The translations under genes and the position numbers were made by a program. Below the pieces are notes generated by a model that searched no databases, was not told the origin of the DNA, and was given only the letters and a program-made list of their open reading frames with translations. From NCBI RefSeq assembly GCF_900115955.1, contig NZ_FOYL01000026.1:1-54876 (forward strand): a stretch of DNA of 54,876 bases, written 5' to 3'. Below are positions 42,549 to 52,319 of this stretch, one piece after another. Position 1 is the stretch's first letter, and every line of letters begins with the position of its first letter. This DNA is from Lentzea waywayandensis (lineage in GTDB: Bacteria; Actinomycetota; Actinomycetes; Mycobacteriales; Pseudonocardiaceae).

Positions 42549-43733
42549 GTGCTGCCGAACTGGGAGACCACCCCTGCTGACCTGCCGAAAGCCGTCAGGG
42601 AGGTGAAGAAGGCGATCCGGGCGAACATCGAGGCGTCGGGACGCTCCGTCGAGGAGGTGTTCGCGGTCGTCGAGCGCCAGATCCAGCGCGAGGTCGACGA
42701 CGTCAAAGCCGGGCAGGCCTGGCCGGTGATCGACTACGCCGACATCGAGGCCGGCACCGCGTCACCCGACCTCGTGAAACGCCGCGGCTGCCTGGTCGTG
42801 CGGAACCACTTCGACCGCGAGCAGGCGCTGGCCTGGGACAAGTCCATTGTGGACTACGTCGAGAGCAACGACTTCTTCGAGAACTACCGCGGCCCCGGCG
42901 ACGACTTCTTCGGCAGCGTCGGCTCGAAGCCCGAGATCTACCCGATCTACTGGTCCGAAGCGCAAACCCAAGCCAGGCAACACAAACGCATGGCAACGGT
43001 CCAACAGTTCCTGAACAGCCTGTGGCACCACGAAGGCTGGTTCGACCCGGCGAAGGACGTTGGCTACCCGGACCGCATCCGCCGCCGCCCACCCGGCGCG
43101 AACTCCAACGGCCTCGGCACCCACCTGGACCCCGGCACGCTCGACCTGTGGATGACGCGCGAGTACCAGCAGGCGTTCCGGCACCTGTTCAACGGCACGC
43201 CGGAGCAGTACGACCCGTGGGACGCCGCCCACCGCACCACCGGCCCGCAGTACCCCGGAACGACGATGTGCTCGGTGTTCCGCACCTTCCAGGGCTGGAC
43301 CGCGCTGTCGGACATGGCCCACGACCAGGGCGTCCTGCACACCGTCCCGATCCCCGGCGCCATGGCGTACCTGATGCTGCGCCCGCTGCTCGACGACGTC
43401 CCGGACGACGACATGTGCGGCGTCACGGTCAACCAGGTCTTCCCGGTCAACCCGAAGTACCACTCACTCCTGATCGAGGCCCTGAGCGGCATCCCGGACG
43501 TCCGCGCGGGCGACTCGGTCTGGTGGCACTGCGACATGATCCACAGCGTCGCGCCGGTCATCGATCAGCAGGGCTGGGGCAACGTCATGTACATCCCGGC
43601 CGCGCCGTCATGCCCTCGCAACGACCGCTACGCCAAGGAGATCCAGCACGCCCACGCGACCGGCTCCAGCCCGAGCGACTTCCCGGAAGAGCACTACGAA
43701 CGAGCCTGGCCGAACCGTTCACGCCCCGAATAG
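42549..43733 (+). CDS. DUF1479 family protein (YbiU-like putative Fe/2-oxoglutarate oxygenase)
   Basis: 394 residues from the GTG at 42549 with GGAAGGAG just upstream. GTHLDPGTLDLWM near 197 gives a His-x-Asp pair and WWHCDMIHSVAP near 325 the distal His of a cupin-type Fe(II) site. PYPTTM-like PQYPGTTMCSVFRTFQGWTALS is characteristic of DUF1479. Family members are uncharacterised but structurally look like 2-oxoglutarate-dependent oxygenases. Probably controlled by the adjacent ROK repressor and so by a sugar. The 3' end overlaps the convergent histidine kinase by 15 bp. Confidence 0.87.
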   Translation: MLPNWETTPADLPKAVREVKKAIRANIEASGRSVEEVFAVVERQIQREVDDVKAGQAWPVIDYADIEAGTASPDLVKRRGCLVVRNHFDREQALAWDKSIVDYVESNDFFENYRGPGDDFFGSVGSKPEIYPIYWSEAQTQARQHKRMATVQQFLNSLWHHEGWFDPAKDVGYPDRIRRRPPGANSNGLGTHLDPGTLDLWMTREYQQAFRHLFNGTPEQYDPWDAAHRTTGPQYPGTTMCSVFRTFQGWTALSDMAHDQGVLHTVPIPGAMAYLMLRPLLDDVPDDDMCGVTVNQVFPVNPKYHSLLIEALSGIPDVRAGDSVWWHCDMIHSVAPVIDQQGWGNVMYIPAAPSCPRNDRYAKEIQHAHATGSSPSDFPEEHYERAWPNRSRPE

Positions 43734-44969
43734 CACCCGGAACACCGCGCCCTCACCGGGCGCGGTGTCCAGCTCGATCCGCCACCCGTGCGCCGCGACC
43801 AGCGCTGCCACGATCGCGAGCCCCAGCCCGCTTCCACCGGGCCCACGCGCGGGATCAGCGCGGTAGAACCGTTCGAACACCCGCGAAGCCTGCTCGGCGG
43901 TCATCCCAGGCCCGTGATCAGCGACCGAGAACTCGCCCGCCCCCAACCGGACCTCGATCGGCGACCCCGCCGGCGTGTGAATGAGCGCGTTGTCGAGGAG
44001 GTTCGTCAGCACCTGCCGCACCCGCGCCTCGTCGGCCTCCACGAGCACCGGCCCCGCGGACAGCACCAACGAGACAGACCGGTCCGCATCGCGCATCCGT
44101 GCCTCGACCACGGCATCGCTCACCGGTACCACCAGGTCCACAGTGGACAACGCCAGCGGCTGCTCCGAGTCGAGCCGCGCCAACTGCAGCAGATCCTCGA
44201 CCAGCAACCCCATCCGCGAGGCCTGGTCCTCGATCCGCTTCAACACCTCGGAGGCATCCGAAGCCGCGCCCTGCCGGTAAAGCTCGGCATAACCCCGAAT
44301 CGACGTCAACGGCGTCCGCAACTCGTGCGACGCGTCCGCGACGAACTGCCGCATCCGCTTCTCCGAGCTCACCCGCACGGCGAACGCCTGCTCGATCTGC
44401 CCCAGCATCGTGTTCAACGCCGAGGCCAGCCGCCCGACCTCCGAACCAGGCCGCCGTACCGGAACCCGCCGCGACAGATCACCGGCCGCGATCTCCCCGG
44501 CGACCTGCTCGACCTCCTCCAACGCCCGCGTCGAAGCCCTGACCAGCGCATACCCTGCCATCCCGACGAGGATCAACGCGCCGAGACTGATCAGCAGGAA
44601 CGCGAGGCGCAGGTCGTCGACCGCCCGATCCACCTCCGACTGGTCGACCGAGGCGATCAACTCGGTCCCGTCCAGGTCCCGCACCACCACCCGCCGCGCG
44701 CCGATGGTGACGTGCTCGCCGGACGCCAGGACACCGAACGCAGGCAACCCGTCGAACGCGGTTCCCGACAGCACCCCGCCGGCGTCGCGCACGATCACGT
44801 TCTCGCGCAGGGGAAACGTCCGCGGCACCGACACCACCCGGTCCAGCCGCGCGTCGAGCTGGCCGAGCAGATAGCGCTCCATCACCTGAGACCCGATCAG
44901 CCACGTGCCGAACAGGCCCGCGGCCACCAGGGCGACGAGCACGACCACCAGCCGCACGCGCAACGTCAT
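43719..44969 (-). CDS. two-component sensor histidine kinase
   Basis: 416 residues. Two membrane helices (about 5-25 and 122-145) flank an extracytoplasmic sensor region. HAMP covers about 145-200 and the H box DASHELRTPLTSIRGY gives the phospho-His near 215. The N box LTNLLDNALIHT and the G boxes ADHGPGM and GGSGLGLAIV complete the kinase. The start overlaps the response regulator stop by 4 bp. Last gene of a six-gene minus-strand operon with a MacAB-like exporter, so it probably senses the exported compound or envelope stress. Confidence 0.92.
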   Translation of the reverse strand: MTLRVRLVVVLVALVAAGLFGTWLIGSQVMERYLLGQLDARLDRVVSVPRTFPLRENVIVRDAGGVLSGTAFDGLPAFGVLASGEHVTIGARRVVVRDLDGTELIASVDQSEVDRAVDDLRLAFLLISLGALILVGMAGYALVRASTRALEEVEQVAGEIAAGDLSRRVPVRRPGSEVGRLASALNTMLGQIEQAFAVRVSSEKRMRQFVADASHELRTPLTSIRGYAELYRQGAASDASEVLKRIEDQASRMGLLVEDLLQLARLDSEQPLALSTVDLVVPVSDAVVEARMRDADRSVSLVLSAGPVLVEADEARVRQVLTNLLDNALIHTPAGSPIEVRLGAGEFSVADHGPGMTAEQASRVFERFYRADPARGPGGSGLGLAIVAALVAAHGWRIELDTAPGEGAVFRVLFGA

Positions 44970-45661
44970 CGGCGGATCATGTACCCCAGGCCGCGAACCG
45001 TGTGGATCAGCCGAGGTTCGGAGGCGTCCACCTTGCGCCGCAGGTACGAGATGTACGACTCGACCACGCCGACGTCACCGTCGAAGTCGTGCGACCACAC
45101 CTGATCCAGGATCTGCGCCTTCGACAGCACCCGCCCGCTGTTGCGCATCAGGTAGTGCAGCAGCCGGAACTCCGTCGGCGACAGCTCCACGACCCGCGAA
45201 CCACGCCTGACCACATGACTCTCCACGTCCAGCGAGAGATCACCGCAGGTGAGCTGCTCGCTCTCGACTCCGGGCCGGGTGCGGCGCAGCACGGCCGTGA
45301 CCCGCGCGATGACCTCCTCCAGGCTGAACGGCTTGGTGATGTACCCGTCGCCGCCGATCGTCAGGCCGGTGATGCGGTCGTCCGTGCTGTCCCGCGCGGT
45401 CAGGTACAGCACCGGCACCCGCACGCCGCTGGAACGCAGTCGCCGCACCACCTCGAACCCGTCCCGGTCGGGCAGCATCACGTCGAGCAGCACGAGGTCA
45501 GGCACGTCCGTCCGAGCCGCCGTCAACGCCTCGGAGCCGGTCGCCGCGCTCGACACGGTGAACCCCGCGAACCGCAGGCTGGCGCACAGCAGCTCGCGGA
45601 TGCTGGGTTCGTCCTCGACGACGAGCAACCGGCCCCGTTCCACGCGTGAATCCTGCATCAC
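44966..45661 (-). CDS. OmpR-family response regulator
   Basis: 231 residues. Receiver VVEDEPS, phospho-Asp in LVLLDVMLPDRDG, Lys in KPFSLEEV. The usual ADDY is GGDGY here. The winged helix ends IHTVRGLGYMIRR. The start is GTG at 45661 or the next codon, ATG at 45658; both overlap the stop of the DUF5666 gene (GTGATG). It pairs with the downstream kinase and probably controls this efflux operon. Confidence 0.92.
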   Translation of the reverse strand: MMQDSRVERGRLLVVEDEPSIRELLCASLRFAGFTVSSAATGSEALTAARTDVPDLVLLDVMLPDRDGFEVVRRLRSSGVRVPVLYLTARDSTDDRITGLTIGGDGYITKPFSLEEVIARVTAVLRRTRPGVESEQLTCGDLSLDVESHVVRRGSRVVELSPTEFRLLHYLMRNSGRVLSKAQILDQVWSHDFDGDVGVVESYISYLRRKVDASEPRLIHTVRGLGYMIRR

Positions 45662-46155
45662 CCGGTGGTCGGCCGCTGGGTGATGGTCTGCCCGCTCACG
45701 GTGCCGTCGGAACCCGCCTGACCCTGCACGACGACCTGCTGACCGGCCTTCAGATCAGCGAGTTTGCCCTCGGACGTGACCTCCACCTTGGTCGTGTCCG
45801 AAGTGGACACCTTCACGATCTGCCCGTTCTGCGTCTTCACGTAGACGGTCGTGCCCTCGACGTGGTCGATCGTGCCGGCGGTGCCGCGCCCTCCGAACTG
45901 GCCACCGCCCTGCCGGTTCGTGCCGGATGGGGGAGCGGCACCGTTGCCGCCGGGGAACTGCCGCCCGGCCGCGTTCGTGCGGGTCGGCGTCTCGCTGGCA
46001 CCGAAGGACTTCTGCACGAACACCCCGCCGACGAACGCCACGATGGCGAGCACCGCGACCCCGAGGATGACCGTCGTCTTGCCGAAGCCCGTCTTGCGCT
46101 CCTTCAGCTTGGCCGAGATGTCGTTCTCGAGCGGCTGATCGAGTGGGTTGGTCAC
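45658..46155 (-). CDS. membrane-anchored DUF5666-like protein
   Basis: 165 residues from the GTG at 46155. A cytoplasmic N-terminus is followed by one membrane helix (TVILGVAVLAIVAFVGGVFV, near 28-47), a Gly/Gln/Asn-rich linker and a C-terminal beta-rich OB-like domain (GTIDHVEGTTVYVKTQNGQI, then ADLKAGQQVVVQGQ). Such DUF5666 domains accompany efflux adaptor systems. The product may contribute to the adaptor layer or signal to the kinase. It lies 12 bp after the permease stop. Confidence 0.8.
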   Translation of the reverse strand: MTNPLDQPLENDISAKLKERKTGFGKTTVILGVAVLAIVAFVGGVFVQKSFGASETPTRTNAAGRQFPGGNGAAPPSGTNRQGGGQFGGRGTAGTIDHVEGTTVYVKTQNGQIVKVSTSDTTKVEVTSEGKLADLKAGQQVVVQGQAGSDGTVSGQTITQRPTTG

Positions 46156-46167
46156 GTCGAAAACTCC

Positions 46168-47354
46168 TTATTCATGCCTGAGGGCTTCGATGGGGCGGAG
46201 CTTCGCCGCGCGCGAAGCCGGGTAGCTGCCGAAGAAGAGGCCGATCAACGCCGACACCGCGAAAGCGAGCAGCACCGACGACGGCACGAGCACGGGCTGG
46301 ATTCCGGCGATGGTGAACTGGCTGCCGATCATCCCCGCCGCCACACCCAGGGCCCCGCCGAACAGGCTCAGCAGCGTCGCCTCGATCAGGAACTGCCCGA
46401 GGATCGAGGAACGAGGCGCACCAACGGCCTTGCGGATGCCGATCTCGCGGATCCGCTCGGTGACGGTGACCAGCATGATGTTCGTGATGCCGATTCCGCC
46501 CACCAGCAAGGAGATCGCGGCCACCGACGCCAGTAGCACGGTGAACGTCTCCGTCGTCGCGGTCCGCGCGGTCAGCAGCTGGTCCTGGCTCAGGATCCGG
46601 TAGTCGGCGGTGTCGGTGATCTTGTGCCGGCCGTTGAGGATCGTCGTCACCTGGGCCTGTGCGTTCGGCAGCGCGTCGGCCGACTGCGCCTGCACCACGA
46701 TCTGGGTGAGACTGCCGTAGCCGGTCAACGCGTTCTGCGTGGTCGACAACGGCGCCACGGCCATGTCGTCGGCGTCCTGCAACCCGCTGGAACCCTTGGC
46801 CGCCAGCACTCCCACGACCGTGAACGGGATGTTGTTGACCAGCATGGACTTCCCGACCGGATCCGTGCCGGGGAACAGCTCCGTTGCCACGGTCGCGCCG
46901 ATCACGACGACCTTGCGCGCCTGCTGGACGTCGTTGTCGGAGAACAGGTTTCCTTGCGCGACCGAGCTGTTCGTGGTGTCGAAGTAGCGCGGGTCGGAAC
47001 CGATGAACTGCCCGATGTCGTGCGTGGTGTCCCCGTAGCCCGCGGTCGCCTGCGCTGAAACGACCGGCGACGCGTACTTGACGTCGGGGGAGTCCTGGCT
47101 CACCAGCGCAGCCGCGTCCGCCGTGGTCAGCGGCTTCGCCGTGCTGCCGGGCTGGGCGCGCTGCGGACTGATCGTCAGGATGTTCGTGCCGAGCCCGGCG
47201 ATGCTCTGCTGCACCGCGCTCGACGCGCCGTTGCCGACCGCGATCAGCAGGATCACCGACGCGACACCGATCAGGATGCCCAGCGTGGTGAGCCCCGACC
47301 GCATCTTGTTGGCGGTCAGGCCTCTCACCGCGAACGCTGCGATCTCGAAGATCC

Positions 47355-47358
<4 letters not shown>
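46168..47358 (-). CDS. MacB-type ABC transporter permease (FtsX family)
   Basis: 396 residues from the GTG at 47358. The first helix is at about 20-45 (SGLTTLGILIGVASVILLIAV). A large extracytoplasmic MacB-type periplasmic core domain (about 50-260) follows, then three helices near 275-385 with the FtsX signature ISLLVGGIGITNIMLVTVTERIRE. It works with the adjacent ATPase and HlyD-like adaptor to extrude a peptide, antibiotic or lipid by mechanotransmission. Overlaps the ATPase stop by 4 bp. Confidence 0.93.
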
Positions 47359-48031
<673 letters not shown>

Positions 48032-48035
<4 letters not shown>

Positions 48036-49165
48036 CGACCGGTCCCGGTGAGGCCGCCGCCGTTGCGCTGCCCACCACCGGTGCCGGGGAACTGCCCGGT
48101 GCCCGGCTGCTGCTGACGGTTGGTGCTGTTGGACGTGCTCACCTGCGGTAGCACGACTTCCTCACCGGCGCTCAGCCCGGACTTGATCTCCACGTACTGG
48201 TCACCGCGCACACCGATCTCCACCGTCTTGCGCGACTCCACGCCGTTCTCCATGACCTGCACCGAACTCGCGCCGCTGACGGTCTGCACGGCCGCCGCGG
48301 GCACCGCGAGGACACCTTGCGCGGACGCGACGGTGATCTCGACGCTCGCCGACTGACCCGGCTTCAGCTCGGCCGGCGGCTGCGTCAACGCGAGGCTCAC
48401 GCCGTACTGCACAACGTTGTTCGCGGTCGTGGGGGTGAGGTCGACGGTGGTGACCTTCGCCTGCACCGGAGTTCCGGCCATCGCGTTGACCGTGACGGTC
48501 GCCGCCTGGTCGGCCTTGAGCTTGCTGACGTCGGACTCGGAGACGTTCGCCTTCACCACGAGGTTCTTCAGGTCGGTGACGACCACGAACCCGGACGCCG
48601 TCGTGGTGGCCGTGGTGCTGGAGGTGGAGGAGCTGCTGCTGGAAGTGCTGCCGCTGCCGACCTTCTGCCCGACGGCCCCGGTCACCGACGTGATCGTGCC
48701 GTCGCCGGGAGCCGTCAGCACGGTCGCGGCGAGGTTGTCCTTGGCCTGCTGGAGCGCGAGCTGCGTCTGCCGGTACGCGGTGAGCAGCGCGTTCGTGCCT
48801 GTGCCCTTCTCCAGGGCCGCGTTCAGGTTGCCCTGCGCGATGTCGACCTGGAGCTGCGCCTGCGTCGGGTCGAGCTTCGCGAGCTGCTGCCCCTTGGTCA
48901 CCGCGTCGCCGACCTTGACGTTGATCTCGGTGACCGTGCCGCTCGCCCCGAACGACGCGGCGGCGCTGAACGAGCTCTGCACCGTCCCCGAGGCCGTCAC
49001 CACCTCGCTGACGTCCCGGTTGGCGGCGGCGGCCGTACGAGCGGTGGTGGTGGACTGGGCATTGCCGGAGGAACCGAAGAACACCAGGTAGCCGGCCACA
49101 CCGGCCCCGAGGAGCACCACCACCAGCAGTCCGTTGATCAACAAGGATCTGCGACGTCGAGTCAT
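48032..49165 (-). CDS. HlyD/MacA-like efflux adaptor protein
   Basis: 377 residues from the ATG at 49165 (MTRRRRSLLINGLL), one N-terminal helix, then lipoyl/barrel-sandwich (VVTASGTVQSSFSAAASFG and VGDAVTKGQQLAKLDP), a short coiled-coil region (LTAYRQTQLALQQAKDN), a Ser/Thr-rich insertion (GSGSTSSSSSSTSSTTATT, near 195) and beta-barrel domains, with a Gly/Gln-rich tail. First gene of the efflux operon. In Gram-positive bacteria such adaptors extend the MacB-type pump to the wall. Confidence 0.9.
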
Positions 49166-49296
49166 GGCTCGGGATCGTCGTCCGGCAAGCTGTGTCAGGG
49201 CTGCGAGTTTCCTGGCAACGAGCTGAAGATCAGCTCGACCGTTTTCACCCGAATGAGCCCCTTGTTGCTTTTCGAGCAAGCCCTACGGTCGAGGTT

Positions 49297-50145
49297 ATGG
49301 CCACGAGTACTCCATCTACCGCATACAGCCGGGATCTGGGCGACGAACTGCGCAAAGTTCGCGAGACGTCGTCCGAACTGACGGGCGCCGCCCTGGCCGT
49401 CCGCCTCGGCTGGGACCCCAGCAAGGTCTCCACGCTGGAGAACGGCAAGTACCGTCCCAGCGAGATCGACCTCGTGCAGTACCTGTCGATGCTGGGCAAG
49501 GACATCGACTTCTTCGAGGACTTCAAGCGCCGCTTCCGCTACGCGTTCGAGGAGTACATCGTCCAGGTCTCGGACAACCTCCGTACCCTCGCGATGGCGG
49601 AGGCGACCGCCACGAAGATCATGCGGTACGACCCGCAGTCGGTGTCGGGGCTGATTCAGACGCCGGAGTACGCGCATGGCGTCTACCAGCTGAGCGGGTT
49701 CGTGACCGAGGACCGCATCCCGGCACTCGTGCAGTCCCGGATCGATCGTCAGTCGATCCTGAAGCGGCACAACAAGCCGAGCTGCCTGTTCTACATCCAC
49801 GAGCGCGCGTTGCAGGTGCGGGTCGGCGACGACCAAGTCATGGAGGATCAGTACCTCCAGCTGCTGTTCTACGCGCCCCTCGTGCGGATCATCCCCGCAG
49901 ACGCGCCTGTGTTCGCCTCCAGTTGCACGTTGTGGGAGTTCGAAAAGGCGATGCCGGTGGCGTTCATCGACACCGACCTGGCGAAGGTGTTCGTGCAGGA
50001 TCCCGCCGCAATCATCAGGGCTCGTTTGCTGTTCGACCGTTTGGCTGAGGTTGCCTTGGATGAGGAACAATCGCGGAGCAAGCTGGCGGAGTACGTCAGC
50101 CGACCGCGAGAGGACCTCTATGGCGCAGGAACGCGTTTGGCGTAA
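49297..50145 (+). CDS. XRE regulator with DUF5753 domain (Scr1-type)
   Basis: 282 residues from the ATG at 49297. Helix-turn-helix near 15-65 (GAALAVRLGWDPSKVSTLEN, GKYRPSEIDLVQYL). The DUF5753 domain begins around 95 (IMRYDPQSVSGLIQTPEYAHG, the hallmark). Actinomycetes carry many of these paired with DUF397 proteins; they regulate development or antibiotic production or act like antitoxins. It overlaps the next gene by 26 bp. CTTG and CAAG ends at 49261-49280 upstream may be its operator (weak). Confidence 0.93.
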   Translation: MATSTPSTAYSRDLGDELRKVRETSSELTGAALAVRLGWDPSKVSTLENGKYRPSEIDLVQYLSMLGKDIDFFEDFKRRFRYAFEEYIVQVSDNLRTLAMAEATATKIMRYDPQSVSGLIQTPEYAHGVYQLSGFVTEDRIPALVQSRIDRQSILKRHNKPSCLFYIHERALQVRVGDDQVMEDQYLQLLFYAPLVRIIPADAPVFASSCTLWEFEKAMPVAFIDTDLAKVFVQDPAAIIRARLLFDRLAEVALDEEQSRSKLAEYVSRPREDLYGAGTRLA

Positions 50146-50302
50146 GAGCAGCTACAGCGGGGGCACGGAGGACAGCGACTGCGTCGAGGTGTCGGTCGCC
50201 GCTGATGCTCTGGTCCGTGACTCGAAGAATCCGGCTGGGGGCGTTCTGACCTTCGGTGCCATCGCCTGGGCGAACTTCGTCCAGAGGTTGCCAGTTAGTT
50301 GA
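50120..50302 (+). CDS. DUF397 domain protein
   Basis: 60 residues from the ATG at 50120 (GAGAGGA 7 nt upstream). WRKSSYSGGTEDSDCVEV and VRDSKNPAGGVLTF are the conserved DUF397 motifs. It always accompanies an XRE/DUF5753 gene; BldB-like or toxin-like functions have been proposed. It overlaps the regulator gene, so the two are coupled. Confidence 0.93.
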   Translation: MAQERVWRKSSYSGGTEDSDCVEVSVAADALVRDSKNPAGGVLTFGAIAWANFVQRLPVS

Positions 50303-50343
50303 CAACTGCTCCGTTCGGCGGCACAGCCTGCTAGGACGATCAC

Positions 50344-52233
50344 ATGAACCTCGTGTGGGTCCTGCTTGGCGTGGGCGTGGCGTTGGCCGTCGTGGCAGGC
50401 GCATGGCTCCGGCTCCGGCGTCGTTCGTCCAGGACGCGCCGCGTCTCCGCGGGTCGGGACAGGCACTCAAAATTGATCGGTGGTGTCGAAGAGGAGTCGT
50501 TGTACCGGCGACAGCCCGCCTACCAGTTCGACGACGACACGGACTACCTCGACGACACCGACTACTACGACGACCAGTGGGACGGCGTGTCCGCAGCACG
50601 GTCGGTCGGCGGGGAAGAGTCCTCGAGGTCCGGGTTCACGGTCGCCGCTCAGCTGGGGCGCTGGCTTTCGGAGGACGTCCCGCTCGGCGGCAGGAAGTCT
50701 CCACTGCCCCGGGACGGCCTGTTCGTGCGCCGCAACAACGCGTTCGGCACCAGGGCGGTGCTCGGCATCAAGGACCTGATCGACGAGGGGGTCCTGATCG
50801 ACCAGGCGCAGATCAGGTTCGACGACTTCGTCGCCTCGGACCCGTCCGGCATCCCGTTGCCGCCGCCAGGCCACGCGCTCGCGGTGAGCAGCGGCTCCTG
50901 TCCCGCCCAGGCAGGTCTGCGCGCCAACGAGAACACGACCCACTTCGTCGAGATCGCGTTGCGGGCGGGGGAAGCGGGCGGGTCCGCCGCGCAGTCCGTG
51001 CCGGTGAACTTCGTGTTCGTCGTGGACACCAGCGGTTCCATGGCCGGCGGGAAGATCGAGACGGTCAGGACCGCGATCCGCGAGCTCTACGCCCAGCTGC
51101 GCGACACGGACGTCCTCGGCATCGTCGCGTTCGACACCACGGCCAGGACGTTGCTCAAGGCCACGCCGAAAGCGTCGCTCGGGCAGGAGAAGCTGGACGC
51201 CATCGTCGCGGCACTGCGCGCGGACGGCGGCACCGACATCAACCTGGGCGTCCTCTACGGCATCGACGAGATCTCCCGGCACTCCCGGCCGGATGTCGTG
51301 AACTGCGTCTACCTGTTCTCGGACGGGGAGCCGAACTCAGGCGAACGCGACTGGATCGCCATCCGCCGCAACATCGCCGCCAAAGCTCGGGGCGAACTGA
51401 CGCTGTCGTGCTTCGGGTTCGGCCGGGACGCCCGCCTGCGCGAGTTGGAGGCACTGGCGGGCACGACCGGGGGGTTCTGCACGCTCGTCACCGATCCCGA
51501 GGACGTGCGGGTCACCCTCGCCGAGGACCTCGCGCGGCGCGAACACCTCGCCGCACTGAACATCCAGCTCCAGATCAGCCTCGACGCGACCGTCACCGCC
51601 TGGCACCTGTACGGCCACGACCTCATCACCGACGTCCCGACCCGTGCCCGCGTGGAGCGAGACGTCGCCGCGGCTCGCGAGCGCGCACGGGAGGAGTTCG
51701 GCGTCGAGTCGCTGCCGGACCTCGTCACCCAGGACGAGGGCATCCGGATCTTCGCCCCGGACCTCGCCCACGGCGAGACCTACTGGGTGGTCCTGGAGGT
51801 GCAGGCCCCGGCCGACGCGGTCTTCGGCACCGCCACCGTGCAGCACGTGGACCTCGTCGCCGGCGGGAACCGTCTGCAGAAGCTGCGACTCGGCGCCGAC
51901 AGCACGATCGCCCCGGAGACCGCCTTCGCGCACGCCGTGGGCCTGTGGACGAGCGAGATCACCTTCTACGCGCTCGACGACCTCTACCAGAACGACCGGG
52001 AGACGGCGAACTCCCGGCTCGCCGAGCACGTCGAGACGTTGCGCCAGGCCCACGCGCACACCCCGGCACCGCAGTTCCGCGACGACCAGGTGACGTTCCG
52101 CAAGCTGATGAGCCTGACGGCGAACCTGGGCACGGTCCGGGCGTTCTCCGACACCGGTGACGCCGTCGCCGTGCACGTGCTGAACGCGTTCGGTCAGAGC
52201 AGGTCGGGCTTCGCGCGCAACCGGTTCGGCTAG
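50344..52233 (+). CDS. membrane-anchored von Willebrand factor A domain protein
   Basis: 629 residues. One N-terminal helix (VWVLLGVGVALAVVAGAWL) is followed by a basic patch and an acidic Asp/Tyr-rich linker (FDDDTDYLDDTDYYDDQWD). The VWA domain begins near 220 with MIDAS motif VDTSGSMAGG. Thr and Asp of the second and third MIDAS loops are probable in DGGTDINLG and LFSDGEPNSG. The C-terminal 200 residues are beta-rich without a recognised family. With the helix first and a cytoplasmic-looking linker, the side of the membrane is uncertain. It may be the metal-dependent adaptor for the adjacent flavoenzyme. Confidence 0.88.
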   Translation: MNLVWVLLGVGVALAVVAGAWLRLRRRSSRTRRVSAGRDRHSKLIGGVEEESLYRRQPAYQFDDDTDYLDDTDYYDDQWDGVSAARSVGGEESSRSGFTVAAQLGRWLSEDVPLGGRKSPLPRDGLFVRRNNAFGTRAVLGIKDLIDEGVLIDQAQIRFDDFVASDPSGIPLPPPGHALAVSSGSCPAQAGLRANENTTHFVEIALRAGEAGGSAAQSVPVNFVFVVDTSGSMAGGKIETVRTAIRELYAQLRDTDVLGIVAFDTTARTLLKATPKASLGQEKLDAIVAALRADGGTDINLGVLYGIDEISRHSRPDVVNCVYLFSDGEPNSGERDWIAIRRNIAAKARGELTLSCFGFGRDARLRELEALAGTTGGFCTLVTDPEDVRVTLAEDLARREHLAALNIQLQISLDATVTAWHLYGHDLITDVPTRARVERDVAAARERAREEFGVESLPDLVTQDEGIRIFAPDLAHGETYWVVLEVQAPADAVFGTATVQHVDLVAGGNRLQKLRLGADSTIAPETAFAHAVGLWTSEITFYALDDLYQNDRETANSRLAEHVETLRQAHAHTPAPQFRDDQVTFRKLMSLTANLGTVRAFSDTGDAVAVHVLNAFGQSRSGFARNRFG

Positions 52234-52235
52234 CC

Positions 52236-52305
52236 GGAAAAATTTCCTCGAAACTCGTTGAACCGCCTCCCGTCTCGCTACGTGTTCCCGCCGTACAACG
52301 GGAAC
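52236..52305 (+). promoter_or_regulatory. possible ECF promoter and leader hairpin before the flavoprotein gene
   Basis: GGAA (52236-52239) and CGTT (52256-52259), 16 bp apart, resemble an ECF-type promoter. Downstream GTTCCCG (52284-52290) and CGGGAAC (52299-52305) are perfect 7-bp arms around an 8-nt loop, 14 nt before the ATG. Only the hairpin is well supported. Confidence 0.35.
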
Positions 52306-52319
52306 GAGGGGGATGGGCC

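Noticed and set aside
49166..49296. Strong promoter or riboswitch in the gap between the efflux adaptor and the XRE gene
   Set aside because: Only a weak CTTG...CAAG pairing was seen; no consensus hexamers or known riboswitch core could be supported.
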